Shown in pieces: positions 1-19,790 of a stretch of 64,000 bases of DNA (within the stretch, counting starts at the first letter, position 1; each line of letters opens with the position of its first letter). This DNA is from Hydra vulgaris (Eukaryota > Cnidaria > Hydrozoa > Anthoathecata > Hydridae). Under the pieces are notes generated by a model that had not been told where the DNA came from, searched no databases, and saw only the letters and a list, made by a program, of their open reading frames with translations. Where the stretch lies: the NCBI RefSeq assembly GCF_038396675.1, contig NC_088931.1:40285001-40349000 (forward strand), read 5' to 3'. A program made the position numbers and the translations under genes.

Positions 1-1109
1 AGCTAGGGATCCGTAGTTCAACGCCTCTCTGGGCAAGTTTTATAACATCGGTAAGGAAGGAGGCATAAACTTCCTTTCAAATGCTCTTCCGCGGTGCTTT
101 GTGATAAGACTGTAAGGACTTCTTTAGACACCTAAAATTAAAAAAAAAATATTAAGCAATTTTTATCTCCCAATAACTCTAGCATTGGATCGAGTATAAC
201 TTTAGTGATGGTCATTCAAATATATTGACAATTTTCGCTAAATATAAGGAATAAGAGACAAAAAAGTAAATATAAGATACATAATTCGATGCTTATTTAT
301 AAGGAATTATTCATCTAGCTTAAAAATTTCACTTTTTATTACAAACCTGAATTTTACCACATTATAAGTATAAAGTCTTCCCCAGCTTGTGGTATGCTAT
401 TATAGTAGATTCAAGAAACTTGCTATTTATTTTTAGCAACTTTTAAATATTCTATAGAGAACATTCTTAAAGAATTTCGTTTAAATTTCTTGTAAAAAAA
501 AACTCATTCAAAGAAACCCATCTAGGGTTTTTAATGTGTACGTTGTACCCACTCGTCTGTTTGACGGGTACCCAACTTTCACAATTTGTACAACCCTAGT
601 CTTAAAAGTTAATTCTGCGATAATATATTCCGCAAAAACTCTTAGTGTAAAATCTTTCCTAGAAGTATATTATTTTATGTAAAAACAAAAATTCCTGTGC
701 ACGCATTTACATCCAAACTTATTCAAAAAAAAAGAAAAAAAAGTGATATAGTTCAACGTTAAGTTGCGGAAAAAAAAAATCTTTTTAAAGCTGCTTTTTT
801 GTTTATTTTGTTATAACTATAAGGGTAATATACATATATTTAATAAACATCTATATTTGAACGTCAATGACACTTTAGCTATTTCCAGGATCATTAATAT
901 TTTAAATTTAAAAAATACTAAAAAAAACAAACTACAATTTTATATATGCACTGCAATAAACAACTTCGTACAGAACATTTATGGTATCATTTTGATCACT
1001 TTTAATCTAAAATATTATTACAGCGAGAAAAAAGATTTATATTAACAAATTATAGCGTAAAATAAATATTTTCTAAATACAAATACAATATAAAGCACTT
1101 TTACTTTAA
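1..1109. other. Intergenic DNA downstream of PIGN
   Basis: No gene is supported here. Bases 1-120 are less AT-rich than what follows and look like the end of a dispersed repeat, but I cannot name the family. The rest is AT-rich with short A and T runs. The 93-codon open frame at 764-1045 is rich in Lys, Asn, Ile and Tyr, as expected from chance translation of AT-rich DNA, and shows no domain. The PIGN stop codon is at 1110. Confidence 0.5.
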
Positions 1110-9192
<8,083 letters not shown>

Positions 9193-9359
9193 AGTAATTA
9201 ATTGAAAAAAATGAATCGCATTTTAGAACCGAGATGGTTTAACCGAGATCGAGGTTTTGGAGATTTTAAATCGGGAATTAAGAGCTTAACTCAGAATTTG
9301 AATTACAGTAGAACTTAGGCAATTCGAATCCTCAACCGGGTCTAAAAATACGTTCGAAC
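9193..9359. promoter_or_regulatory. Immediate 5' flank of PIGN
   Basis: This stretch holds the PIGN 5' untranslated region and probably its promoter. It is less AT-rich than the introns and carries several CG dinucleotides and GAGATCGAGG-like words. No TATA box or other defined element can be called. The next feature upstream is a MITE starting at 9360. Confidence 0.35.
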
Positions 9360-9516
9360 CACTGGCGTAGGAAGAGGGGGTAGCGGAGGGGGCAATAACC
9401 CCCATAAATTTTGAAAAATTTCTGTTTTTTCCATTCAAATACTTATTTTGGTTGCTTTTCCCCTCATTAATTTCCGTTTCAACACCTCAAACTTAAATGA
9501 CCTTCCTACGCCAATG
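9360..9516. mobile_element. Short hAT-type MITE upstream of PIGN
   Basis: The terminal inverted repeats are CACTGGCGTAGGAAG on the left and CATTGGCGTAGGAAG on the right, differing at one position. They flank about 127 bases that start with a G-rich, C-rich stretch. The 8-base flanks GTTCGAAC and TTTCGAAT match at 6 of 8 positions, like a decayed 8-bp target duplication. TIR start and duplication length fit non-autonomous hAT elements. There is no coding capacity. Confidence 0.7.
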
Positions 9517-9589
9517 TTTCGAATTACAAGAGTTTTCAAATCTTGTGATTTGAAAACTCTTGTGATTTGAACCAGTGGAGAATGTCCTT

Positions 9590-10115
9590 GGTATCTTAAA
9601 ACACATCTTCATCAGCAGAGACATCTCATCAGCAAAATAAGGAACACCTTCATCAGCAAAATAAGGAAAAAGCTTTACATCACCTATATACGCCCACATC
9701 TCAAGTTCGGAGTTACCACCTGGTGTCCGTACCTTGAAAAGACATAAATACCATAGAACGCATCCAGCTTCCAAAGTATCGCACGAAATAAAGCGCTTCG
9801 ACTACAAGACGAGATGCATCAAACTTCACTACTCACTACTCAATAGACGTTTAAGCGGCGACCTCATCCAAAAATAAAAAACATCCCACCAAGCTACAGT
9901 CATCGCAAGCGCTTTCATTGTGACAACAAATCGTGAAATGGACAGCAAATCGTGAAATGGATAAAAACTGCTTAGTTCGATTCAATTTTTTCAACAACCG
10001 CGTCGCTCACCCATGGAACGCACTGCCAAACGAAGTTGTCAACGCTAATAATGACAACTGCTTCAAATCAAATTCGATTATAAGCTATCACTGTAATTAC
10101 CACAGCGCATCATCT
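9590..10115 (+). pseudogene. Non-LTR retrotransposon reverse transcriptase, C-terminal relic
   Basis: Frame-shifted plus-strand fragments match the region downstream of the RT fingers and palm in CR1-like LINEs. They include a RPHLEFGVTTWCPYL-like stretch near 9690-9735, a segment resembling RRLSGDLIQ near 9845-9875, and NFFNNRVAHPWNALPNEVV at about 9990-10040, which resembles the FxNRVVxxWNxLPxxVV end of such RTs. The catalytic motifs are absent and stops and shifts occur. It is a 5'-truncated dead copy. Confidence 0.7.
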
Positions 10116-10136
10116 TCTGTGCAAACATCCACAAGG

Positions 10137-10166
10137 ATAACAAGAATTAGATCTAATTCTTGTTAT
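10137..10166. repeat. Perfect 30-bp palindrome
   Basis: The sequence starting ATAACAAGAATTAGA is followed with no spacer by its exact reverse complement. It lies just past the degenerate LINE frame and may be part of that element's 3' untranslated tail. Confidence 0.85.
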
Positions 10167-10519
10167 TTTGTTTTAGAGAATTTTCAGGTGTATTTAAATA
10201 TATAAAAATATTTTTCAAAGTATTTTCAGAAACGTAATTTAATTGGGAAAAAAAACTATTTCCTTCTACCCTCATTTATACCTCATACCCCATGTTTGGG
10301 AGAATGAAACATGGAAGTTGATGGGTAATTAAAAGAATACTGATTTGAATCGGCTCATGCTAAAAGAGGAGTATTCAACATCACATTGATTGACATTTTT
10401 AGAAATTTAAATAAAACTTTGCATTATCTTCATTTTTATCCAAAAAGATTTAATTCTTTGTATATGAATTCTTTATAACCCCAGTTATCAAGAAACACAC
10501 TTCGTTAATGACATTTCCC

Positions 10520-10601
10520 GAGTAGCAAACAATATTGGCGCAATATTGTTTACAGTTTGTAAAGTATATAAATAATATTGCGCCAATATTGTTTGCTACT
10601 C
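10520..10601. repeat. Hairpin with perfect 28-bp arms
   Basis: Arm 10520-10547 (starting GAGTAGCAAACAATATTGG) is the exact reverse complement of 10574-10601. The 26-base loop lies between them. Each arm holds a smaller imperfect palindrome around AATATTGGCGCAATATT. It may be a tiny fold-back element. No TIR/TSD pair beyond the arms can be assigned. Confidence 0.85.
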
Positions 10602-10639
10602 AGGTTACAATGCTTTCAGATGAAAAAAAAATTGAAGTT

Positions 10640-11940
10640 GTTTGACTTATCTTCTTTTGGCATAATTTGAATAAAAGGACAGATAAATTTGTTTTAAAAT
10701 AATGTTATTTATTAAAAACAACAATGTTTCTTCAAATAAAAAATAAATATGTACTTCTATAAAAATATATATTACTTTTTCATTTGAAGAATATCTTCGA
10801 ATAAATCTCTTTAGTCTGAGATAATCAATAAAAATAACGACAAGTTTGTCATCATTTTCAACTTCAACAACCTCGGTTGTTGGCCACATATCAATTTCAG
10901 CATAAACTAATTAAATTAATACTAGAATGGCTTTAGTTACTTTATAACTGCTGTTTTTTTCATCTTTATTGGTACTTTTCCTGCAGGGTAAGCTTCTTTA
11001 CTTGTAAAACATAAGTTTGGGCGACCAATTGCTCTTAAGAAAAAGCTATGGTTCATTACAGAATTGATGAAAGGTCGGCCAATAACCTTAGAAGGAAATT
11101 TTATATCATGTACAGTGCTGAACTTGCTTATTGAAAAGTACTCTTTTCAAAATTAATTACGTTTGGTTTCATCGGAAACAAAAAATTTTTTTTGTAAAAT
11201 TGCGACCTTGAAGTTTAAAATTCATGAGGAATTTTAAACTTCAATGAATACTTTTTGTACCACAAATCTATCATTTTTGAAGGATGTTTTAAAAAGTAGA
11301 CATACTTGGTCTACTGTGTACAGCCTATCGTGTCGGTTTAATTTTTGCTTTATTATGCAAAAGTCCCTATCACAAGATAGGAAGGAGTGCCCTCTAATTA
11401 AGTAGACTTGCTCAATCTTTTCAAATTTATTTAAATCAGTATGGCTAATGAATAGTTTTTATTTTGGCTCCAACAATTATTTGAGAGTGGAGTTCGGTAA
11501 ACTGCTGCTCTAGTTTTATTAAATAGTTAAGTATAAAGGAACACACTACATCTGAACCTTACCTGCTGAGCCTTGGTGGTAAACAAAAACGTGTTTGTTG
11601 TGAGGACTTTAAATTGAGCTCTTTGCTAGTGCAGCGTATGTCAACTTGCGGCCTTGCAAAGGAAAATTATAATTTTCTTTAGAGTAGTTGAAAAACTTTG
11701 TTTCGCCAACTTACATTAAAAAGTGTTTTTCTTTAAACAGCTTTTACAAAGTTTTAACATTTAAAGTGGCATCTAGGTAGTATATAGGCTTTTCAAAATA
11801 GTTGTCATTAACAAAGTGTGTTTTTTTCTTATTTGGAAAGCTTTCAATGTGATGGATAATAAAAATTTTGGTTACTTCAGACAATGCTTGTTTTATATGA
11901 CGTCCCCTTTTATCCACTGGGTTTTTCCCAATCATTTTTA
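10640..11940 (-). pseudogene. Decayed transposon-associated gene (DUF7869-like)
   Basis: Read on the minus strand from 11935, broken frames resemble a repetitive protein family I associate with DUF7869-containing proteins of cnidarian and insect mobile elements: GKNPVDKRGRHIKQ at about 11930-11890, LIRGHSFLSCDRDF near 11385-11340, and VIGRPFINSVMNHSFFLRAIGRP near 11090-11025. Several frameshifts and stops separate them. The family name is from recall and uncertain. The tail at 10889-10647 is open but shows no motif. Confidence 0.45.
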
Positions 11941-11964
11941 AAGCTCACAATCTTTCAATTCGTA

Positions 11965-12990
11965 GCACCCTATAAATAAAATTTCGGACAAATTTTAATT
12001 GCATTTATTGTATAATTTATTTCATGTACGCAAAAAACCTTTATACTTATTTGAAAGAGGATTTTATAATCTATTTAAATTTAATTTAATTAAGTTAAAA
12101 ATATTATTTAAATATTGAAAATAAAATGGTCAAAGTAAAGGACCTTGAAAAAATTATGGAAATTTTTTTCCAAAAAAATTGAGAAAAAGGTAAGGCGTTG
12201 TTGCTAAGCAGTTTATGGAATAGGGTTTACCCAGATCAACTGCTTACGATAAAATCGTAAAATTGGAGAATGGATCTCTAAAAAGAAAAGTTGGAAATGG
12301 TCGAATCGTTAAGGTACTAAAAAGCTACTAAAGAAAATATTCCAAAGATTGCTGCATTTTTTGAAAATAAGTCAGGGTGCTCCCAAAAGAAAGTAGCTCA
12401 AGTTTTTAACTGTAGTCAAACTCGAATTTCCCAAGTATTAAAAACAATGACTAACATTCGAACTTTCAAAAAAACAAATTGTCCAGATCGTAGTCATCAG
12501 CAGAAGAAAGCTATGCGTCCTAAATGTCGTAAATTGTACGAAAATTATAAAAACTTGGATTTTGTTATGGATGATGAAAGCTATTTTACCTTGAACAATA
12601 GCACAAAAATTAAAAAAAATCAAAGTTGTAAAAAAATCAAAGATATAAACCCAGCTAACGTTCCAGAAGCAAGACCAATTGAAAACTTTTGGGGGATTTA
12701 AAACGGCTAGTGTACGAGAATAATTGGAGAGCTGAGAATTTGGAAGAGCTTGAAGCAAGAATTAGATATTGTTATTCAAAGATGAATAAAGAAATTTTCC
12801 TTACTCAAACAAAACATCTTTCAAAAAAACTTTATAATATTGCTAAATATGGTATTTGAAATAATTATTTTAATATATTTATAAACAACGTATACTAACA
12901 TATTAACAGTTGAAATATTAAATAATAAAACTTATTAGTTCTTAAAATATTAATTTTTAAATTTTGTCAAAAATTTCATTTATGAGGTGT
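11965..12990 (+). mobile_element. Tc1/mariner element, internally deleted, with TIRs and TA duplication
   Basis: The left end (GCACCCTATAAATAAAATTT) and the reverse complement of the right end (ACACCTCATAAATGAAATTT) agree at most positions over about 32 bases, and TA flanks both ends. The plus strand between them carries a transposase relic. It has an N-terminal helix-turn-helix region with shifts (12126-12440), VMDDESYFTL with the first catalytic Asp near 12567-12590, then a jump straight to NPANVPEARPIENFWG at about 12648-12695. The middle domain with the second catalytic Asp is missing. It is a dead deletion derivative of the lineage also seen at 22153-23460 and 41201-42533. Confidence 0.8.
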
Positions 12991-13805
12991 TATTTTTGAA
13001 ACAGCAGGTAAACTTAAAAAGGCTTTAAACCATACCTGCATTCGATCAAAATGCTCTATTTCTTGGGAATCAATGAAGAATTGTAGGAACAAACCCTGCT
13101 CATCTTTAGTGTTGAAGGCTTAGAAATGGTTTACTATACAGTAAACCGTTTCCATAGCGAAACCATTTCCATTGGATATATATCCATTTGATTCTCTTTG
13201 TTAATAGTCTTAGGATAGATGTTCCTCTTGCAGCGAAAAAACAAAAAGTACTTTTATACTGTGCATTATTAAAAATTTTACCTGTGAAAATGAAGTTGTA
13301 AAACTATTAGTAACATCGAATACGAAATAACTGCAGAGTAGCTAGTGTACTCTTGAGGTACAGTATTTCAAGAATCTCATTGTTTTTATCTGAACTTATA
13401 TCCATTTCCTTATTTATTATATAGCATAAGATTAAGAACACAAAACATAAAGTTAATTTATAAAGGAAATTCCTATTTAGGTTAAGCTCTACAGTACAAT
13501 ACAATAACTTAAGAACACAAGGTATAAATTTTGTCATAAAGTTAATTCCTATTTAGGTTAAGCTTTACAGTACAATAAACAAAAACAACAACTGCCTCAT
13601 ATTATCTGTTGCAGTCAGTTGCTACGTCTGCATACGTCGTAAGAGGAATTTTTATACTAAAAGTCAGTGACTTAACTCCTTCTAGCATAAACAGCTCTAC
13701 AATCGATTGTAGTTAGTTAACCAAGCGTCTCACATGTCTAATTTTATCATGAATAGTTGAAATCTATTCTTGAAATGTTAAAACTTAATTTTCAATTTTT
13801 GTAAC
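12991..13805. other. Intergenic DNA with a local duplication
   Basis: No gene is recognised. An imperfect duplication (AATTCCTATTTAGGTTAAGC followed by TACAGTACAATA) occurs at about 13468-13505 and 13541-13577. The 76-codon minus-strand open frame over this stretch has no domain and overlaps the duplication. Confidence 0.5.
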
Positions 13806-15420
13806 TTATTCCCTTTTAGCATGACCCAATTCAATTGAAAAATGCAACCAATGATAACAACTAAAAAAATAATCAATAACTTTTGTTGTTGGAGTCGTTG
13901 TTGTTGATTGATTTATCTTCTTTTCATCATCAAAGTCAAGCTTACGTTGTTTCCTAGCTTGATTTGCTGTTTTTTTGCTGTCAGCATCTTTGAATATTTC
14001 ATATTTTTTGAGACGCTCTCCATCACATCTTGGCACGCCTACATTTTTTTAATTTTTTTGTGTCAACGTGTTAGATGCAAAAAATTTGCTGCAAAGCTAC
14101 TGCAAGCAAATGGGCCGATTGCAATTATTTTAACTAACTTCTTTTTGGATTTCTTTCTGAACAGAGTTGACTGTAGAGTTAATTTTGGAAACGATGCTGT
14201 ACGACATAGACTGATGCTAGATGTTGTTGATGTAGATTTAGAAAGCAGAGGCTGAAATGGTGTAGCTAGTGGTGCTGGTAGTGGTGGCACTGGCATAGAT
14301 TCTAGTTGTTGAGATGATAATGCTCAGGTTAAGATGAAAGTGTTTCAATCATATTAGTATGTTGTATTTTAGATTGATTAGTTTTCTTTATGTTGACAGG
14401 AAACAAGCCAGAATTTTTAAGTCCAGTGACTATTTGCATGCGCGTTAAAAATTCATCAGAACTTAACAGTTTTACTTGCAGTTTACTAAAACATTTTCTT
14501 AACAAATTGCTAAACTTTGTCTCAGTGTATAACTCTTGAAGTAAATTGTGCCAAACCCTTTTGACGTGGTAATAAATACCGACATCTAGAGACTGCAGAA
14601 CTTGTGACAAATAAACTGGTAAACAAATTAACAAGATATTGTATTCGATATAAATAAGTACAACCCGTATCATGGGTCAAGTGTCCATCTCCGACTAAAA
14701 TATGAGTACCTGTAATTAAATAACCAAAGTTTAATTTATTTAATTAAATAAATTTAATTTATTGATTAAACCAATATTTAACAGGTTGACTAACCTATTT
14801 ACAGTGACTTTTTTTAATGGTGGGAACACACACGCCAGTGAAGCACTGCACAAATTGCTTATCTTCCATCCATCCGGATGGAAATGTTGGAGCATCGTCT
14901 AGACCATTTTAGCACCAATTTTTGTACAGACGTATGTGCTATACATTATTTTTTGATATAAAAATAATGTATAGCACATATGTTAATCAGGAGCATTGTT
15001 GCAATTTCCAACTGTATAATTGATTTTTTCATTATTACTAATCAATGGTTGTTTAGCACCACGTCGGGAAACTATGAGTTGCTTCCCTTGATCGCTAGAG
15101 AAGTCAGTTTCATTAAAAGTCCATAAATGCTTTGAAGTGTTTACTTTAATACCTGCTTTGTTAATTTCTATTTTCAGTGAGTTGAAGTACTTTGCTATTA
15201 TTTCTTGCGTGCAAGAAGCAGCTGTAAGTGATGAAATATTGCCAACGGCTCTGATGCTAGACCAGTTGAAAAAAAAAAAAAAGTTGGCGGATGATCTCTC
15301 TAGGTAATTCTGGATAATCAAGAAATGGCAATAATGCCCAACAAGTTTTCAAAAATGTAGAATAAACAGCCACAACTATTAGCGTTAAATTAGATAAAAG
15401 TTTAATTAAGATAATGCACG
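13806..15420 (-). pseudogene. pogo/Tigger-like (CENP-B/DDE_1 type) transposase relic
   Basis: Broken minus-strand frames follow the order of a pogo/Tigger transposase. At 15321-14983 there is helical N-terminal sequence, then HLWTFNETDFSSDQGKQ and INYTVGNCNNAPD, corresponding to the first catalytic motif (usually DET, here NET) and the next strand. Near 14690-14660 HILVGDGHLTHD resembles the second catalytic region. At 14625-14575 LPVYLSQVLQSLDVG resembles the LPPHxxHxLQPLDVG motif. A Lys/Gln-rich tail ends at 13806. The loss of the first Asp, several shifts and an inserted hairpin at 14935-14978 show it is inactive. Confidence 0.65.
14935..14978. repeat. Hairpin with perfect 19-bp arms inside the pogo-like relic
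   Basis: TGTGCTATACATTATTTTT (14935-14953) is followed by the 6-base spacer TGATAT and its exact reverse complement (14960-14978). A few further outer bases also pair. It sits between two pieces of the transposase frame. Confidence 0.85.
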
Positions 15421-15626
15421 TTGTGCTACATGTATTGTAATCTACTTTCGTAATTGATGCTGAAATGTTTAAAGGTGGTTTTCTAAAAACAGCACAGTTT
15501 TTTGGACTATTTTATCCCTGATAAATAAGTCACAAATTTTGAATTTTAATTTATATGGAACAAGTTGTAAATCAGCGGTTGTGTAACTCTTAAAAAAAAG
15601 TCATTATCTCTTTATTTATATGATAC

Positions 15627-15631
<5 letters not shown>

Positions 15632-15717
<86 letters not shown>
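15632..15717. repeat. (TA)n microsatellite
   Basis: An uninterrupted run of TA dinucleotides. The bases on to 16090 hold no recognised gene. Two copies of a GGCCACATGTGG-like palindromic word occur at about 15841-15853 and 15932-15945 in opposite orientation. Confidence 0.95.
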
Positions 15718-15722
<5 letters not shown>

Positions 15723-16090
15723 CAATATAATTCTTTATTAATATGATATACATTATATCATAATTAATTCTGTATAATTTAGAGCACTGTGCTTTGATAG
15801 ACTGTTGTTCCTGTAGCTGTCCGACAAGAAAGATATATGTGGGCCACATGTGGCTTTAGTGCTTACAAGTGGAATAAAAGTGTGAAAGTATATTCCAGTT
15901 GATGATTGATATATATGCTGATGATCAGTGTGGCCCACATGTGGAACACATAATACATCCACATAACTATTCAATTTAGTTTGGTATAATCCTTAAATAA
16001 ATACGCGCTAAATTAGATGCGGCTATCATATGGACCATAGATATAAAACACACAATCTTAACTCATTTTGAATTTTAAGTTTTAACCTAT

Positions 16091-16135
16091 TGTAAACTAC
16101 GATTCCATTGGATTGCAATGGAATCGTAGTTTACA
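16091..16135. repeat. Hairpin with perfect 20-bp arms
   Basis: TGTAAACTACGATTCCATTG is separated by GATTG from its exact reverse complement. No neighbouring gene is evident. The function is unknown. Confidence 0.85.
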
Positions 16136-16410
16136 ATTGTGGTAAACTCTCGAATATTCTATGATATCATGTGGTTTACAGTTTGATAGTTTTCAATTCA
16201 TAGTTGTAAGTATGTTTGAGCGGTTTTCTAATATATTTGAGAATTGTTATTCAAAGTATACTTTCAATAAAATTTGTAAATCAGAGTTACTCTTAACAAA
16301 TAAAAATTTCTTATTATACTTAACAAATTAATCTTAAGTTGTACTTATTCTAAACAAATTTATACTTAACGAAAAAAAAATTGCAATCAGAGTTATACTC
16401 AACAAAGATA

Positions 16411-16541
16411 ATAAGGCGGAAGTGTACTTGATTCACGTGCCAATAAAACAATGATTTATTTTAGCTGTTTTTTAATTGAAATCAACTAAGATATGCCACC
16501 CTCCCATAACCCTGTGAATCAAGTACACCTCCGCCGATAAT
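16411..16541. mobile_element. Small MITE-like element with about 22-bp terminal inverted repeats
   Basis: GGCGGAAGTGTACTTGATTC (from 16415) and the reverse complement of 16514-16535 differ at one base. About 77 bases lie between the arms. The outer GATAATA words on both sides extend the pairing. Non-coding; the family is unknown. Confidence 0.65.
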
Positions 16542-16973
16542 AATATCTTAATACGTTGTGTTTGCTACCAGAAAACATCGTTAGATTTTAAAATGGCGGG
16601 CAATGTAAGCAAACTTTCGTTATTATTGATTTTTTTCTCTCGATTTTGTTTGTACATGGATTTCATATGAAACTATCTTTAACTACTGTTCGAAGACATT
16701 TTAAGAATGCTAGATAAAGAATTTGAAGAAAATATTGCGTCTTCTTTGCATGATTCATCAGATAAGTTTTGTGTACAGCACTAATACAGAATGAATTTTT
16801 TTAATTTAATGAAAAGTTGTTGTACGTATATATTTATTTGTGAATAAAATTATAAATAAATGCAAAAAGTATGATGTTTTTCCATTTAAGTTTTTAAACT
16901 AGTATTCCTGTACAAGTACGTATACATACAGTATGATATTTATTTCTATAGGTATATATGTATAATTATTTGT

Positions 16974-17090
<117 letters not shown>

Positions 17091-17463
17091 GATGGGAATC
17101 GAACCCTTTTTTTAAAGTTCGGGTCCGGTTCGGTTCGGTTATATCTAATGTTCGAGTTCGGTTCAGTTCGGTCTTAAGCACAGTTCGGGTTCGGTTCGGT
17201 ATCAACAAAACTGTTTTTTTATTAGTTACAAAGCTTTACATCCACAATGATAAAACACAAATAAAATAAAGTAATATTAAGTAGTTAAAGCATTGCAAAT
17301 AACTTGAATAATAATAATTTGCAATGCTTTTATACTGCAACTTCAAAAGTTCAAAAAACAATGCAGTTGCTAATAGCTGCAGTTAAAGTGCACAAAACAT
17401 TAAAGCAGTAACTTTCTGAACACAGATAACGGTAGCTTAAGTAGCCTACTGTCAGTCTAGTAA

Positions 17464-19790
17464 TCAGGGCTGCATGTTGTATTTGAGAAATATCAGCATT
17501 TCCAATGTTTCTGGGTTTAGGCGAGCCCTGCGCTCACTCATCGTCACCCCACACACTGAAAACACTCTTTCACTGGCAGTACTTGTAGCAGGAATAGCCA
17601 ACAACTTTCTACCAATCAATGCCATTGTCGGAAGCTTATGTTCACGGTCATTGTCTTTCCAGAATTGCAATGCATCACACGCTGTCACGGGCAGTGCCAA
17701 GTATTTGTCAAGTTCATGTCTTGTGTCATTACTGTCGGCGTTAGACAATGGAGTGGCAACTGTTTTTAAGTCTGCCAGCAAATAATACGATTAAAGATCA
17801 GCTTTATTCTTCTTTGCAGGAGGCAGCTGATCTGAATGACTGCATTCACTAAAGCTGTCTATATCTGTATTGCCTGAGTCCTTTCGTATCACCTGATTTG
17901 GTGAAGAAGAAATAATTTTGTCCACCATACTACGCATTTCTGAATAAACAAAATTGCAATCGTCTGTGTTGACAAAAAACAAGTATTTGTAAAAAGGAAC
18001 AATAAGTGTTGATAGCTTGTGCAAAGGATGAATAACATACTTTTCATTCAAACTGGACAGAAAAACTGCCTTCAAATCACGCATACTGTCGCATACTGTC
18101 GAAGATAAAAAAGCATTGGCCATACATCAGGGGACGTCGGCACATTGTCATGTGACAATTGTACAGTAGCCTTGTGAAAGAGATGCAAAAATTCTACGAC
18201 GTCATGCAACAATTTTTCATTAACGTTGTTCAGTTGCTCAAGTTTGTCAAACTGCTTTGAATCAGCAAGAATTGACTTGACATGATCTAACTGGCATGAC
18301 AGTGATTGCAAAAGAAAAAATTGACTGTTCCAACGAGTCGCAACATCCTGTTTGAGAGTGTGATTTAGTTCCTGGTTTTTCCCACTATGTTTAAAGTAGC
18401 CCACCATTTCCTTTGAAGTCTTGATCATTTCATGAACTAAATTAGCACCAGGGGATTTCAAAGCTTTTTCAACAGCTAAATTAAGATTATGACCTGCACA
18501 ACTAAGTCTAACATCGTTGCGATAAGCCGACTTCATATTACTCCCATTATCAGTAACAAATACCAAATTGTCACTTTTTATAGTCTGAGGGAAAAGTTTT
18601 TTAAGTATTTCAGTTGTCTTTGCTTTTACGGCAATGCCAGTCTTAGACTCACTAAACTCAAACAATCCAACACACTTACTTATAAGGCAATAACTGCTGT
18701 TAATGTAATGTGCTGTAAAAGTTTGATAAGAGTATTTTAGAATGTCATCGGTCCAGTGATCAGTTGTTATTGCGATATGAGTAACCCCAGCAAGTTTGTC
18801 TTTCAGCTTTTGAACACATTCGTTGTAGAACTTTGGTAGTAGTGTCTTAGACAGCGTTGTTCGATCACACAAAATATCCTCAAGTTTCACTGATCCATAC
18901 TTCGATCCAATATCAATCATTGTTTGAGAAAAGTGACGGAACCCATCATCCTGAACACACGAGAATGGCTGAATGTCTTTTGCAATCATGTAAAGGGCTG
19001 CACGTTGAGCATATTCACAAATGTGTTTAGGAACCTGTAAAGTATAAAGCAATAAACAATAGACATTAAACACATAGCAATACATAATGGCCTTTTTTTT
19101 TTGTACTACAAAAAACATTGTATTTCTAAAATATTGCTAACAACTTGTAACAAATATATTTTGCTATCAATGGTAGCAAGTGAAAAGTTAAAACAGTAAA
19201 TAGGAAAGCAGGATGATCCGCAAACTATATTTATTAACCTCTGTCTTTTTAGGTAAAAAGCTTGTCATTTTTAATTGTCCAGGTTCTGAACTGATCTTAT
19301 TGATGTGTGATGTATTATGTCTTTGTAAAGTTGTAGTATGACCAATTGGCACTGACAACCATAATCCACACTGCTTACAAACGGCAAACTCCTTGACAAC
19401 CTGTTAATCATAACATGATTACTCACAGTAATACAAAAATCAAATAAAGTGTATTATAACTAAGGTCAATTGACTCTATTTAGCATTTGATATTCAATTA
19501 ATTATCAAACCTTAATGCTGCTCAGTTTGGCATTGTGTGCAATATGCAATGCCTGAGAGATGCAGGTGATTATTGATTTATTGAAATATTTATAAAACTA
19601 AATAATTTTATATGCAGTAAGTATAGCTACAAACCTCATCCCCAACTTCAACGCAACGGAAGCGTGTCCAGCATTCACTCTTTGTCCATGATGCAGGTAC
19701 TAAGCGAGCCGCTCCGTCTGTTATCAATTTCTCCAACACTTTTTTAGTCCATTTACGAGTTAATTTACTGTTACTCACTATTACTACAAT
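17464..19790 (-). pseudogene. hAT transposase with BED zinc finger, intron-containing, frame broken
   Basis: Exons inferred on the minus strand: about 19790-19635 (SWTKSECWTRFRCVEVGDE), 19400-19239 (FAVCKQCG ... TTLQRHNTSH, which completes a BED-type C2H2 finger) and 19034 onward (catalytic RNase-H-like domain). The borders are GT at 19634 and 19238 and AG before 19400 and 19034. The catalytic region shows ITTDHWTD, FVTDNGSNM, CAGHNLNLAV and DVATRWNS. The C-terminal dimerisation domain has LIGRKLLAIPATSTASERVFSV. The frame breaks near 18095 beside a duplicated 10-mer, GACAGTATGC, and at an in-frame TAA near 17791. With those repaired it would be a standard-length hAT transposase. Confidence 0.88.
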
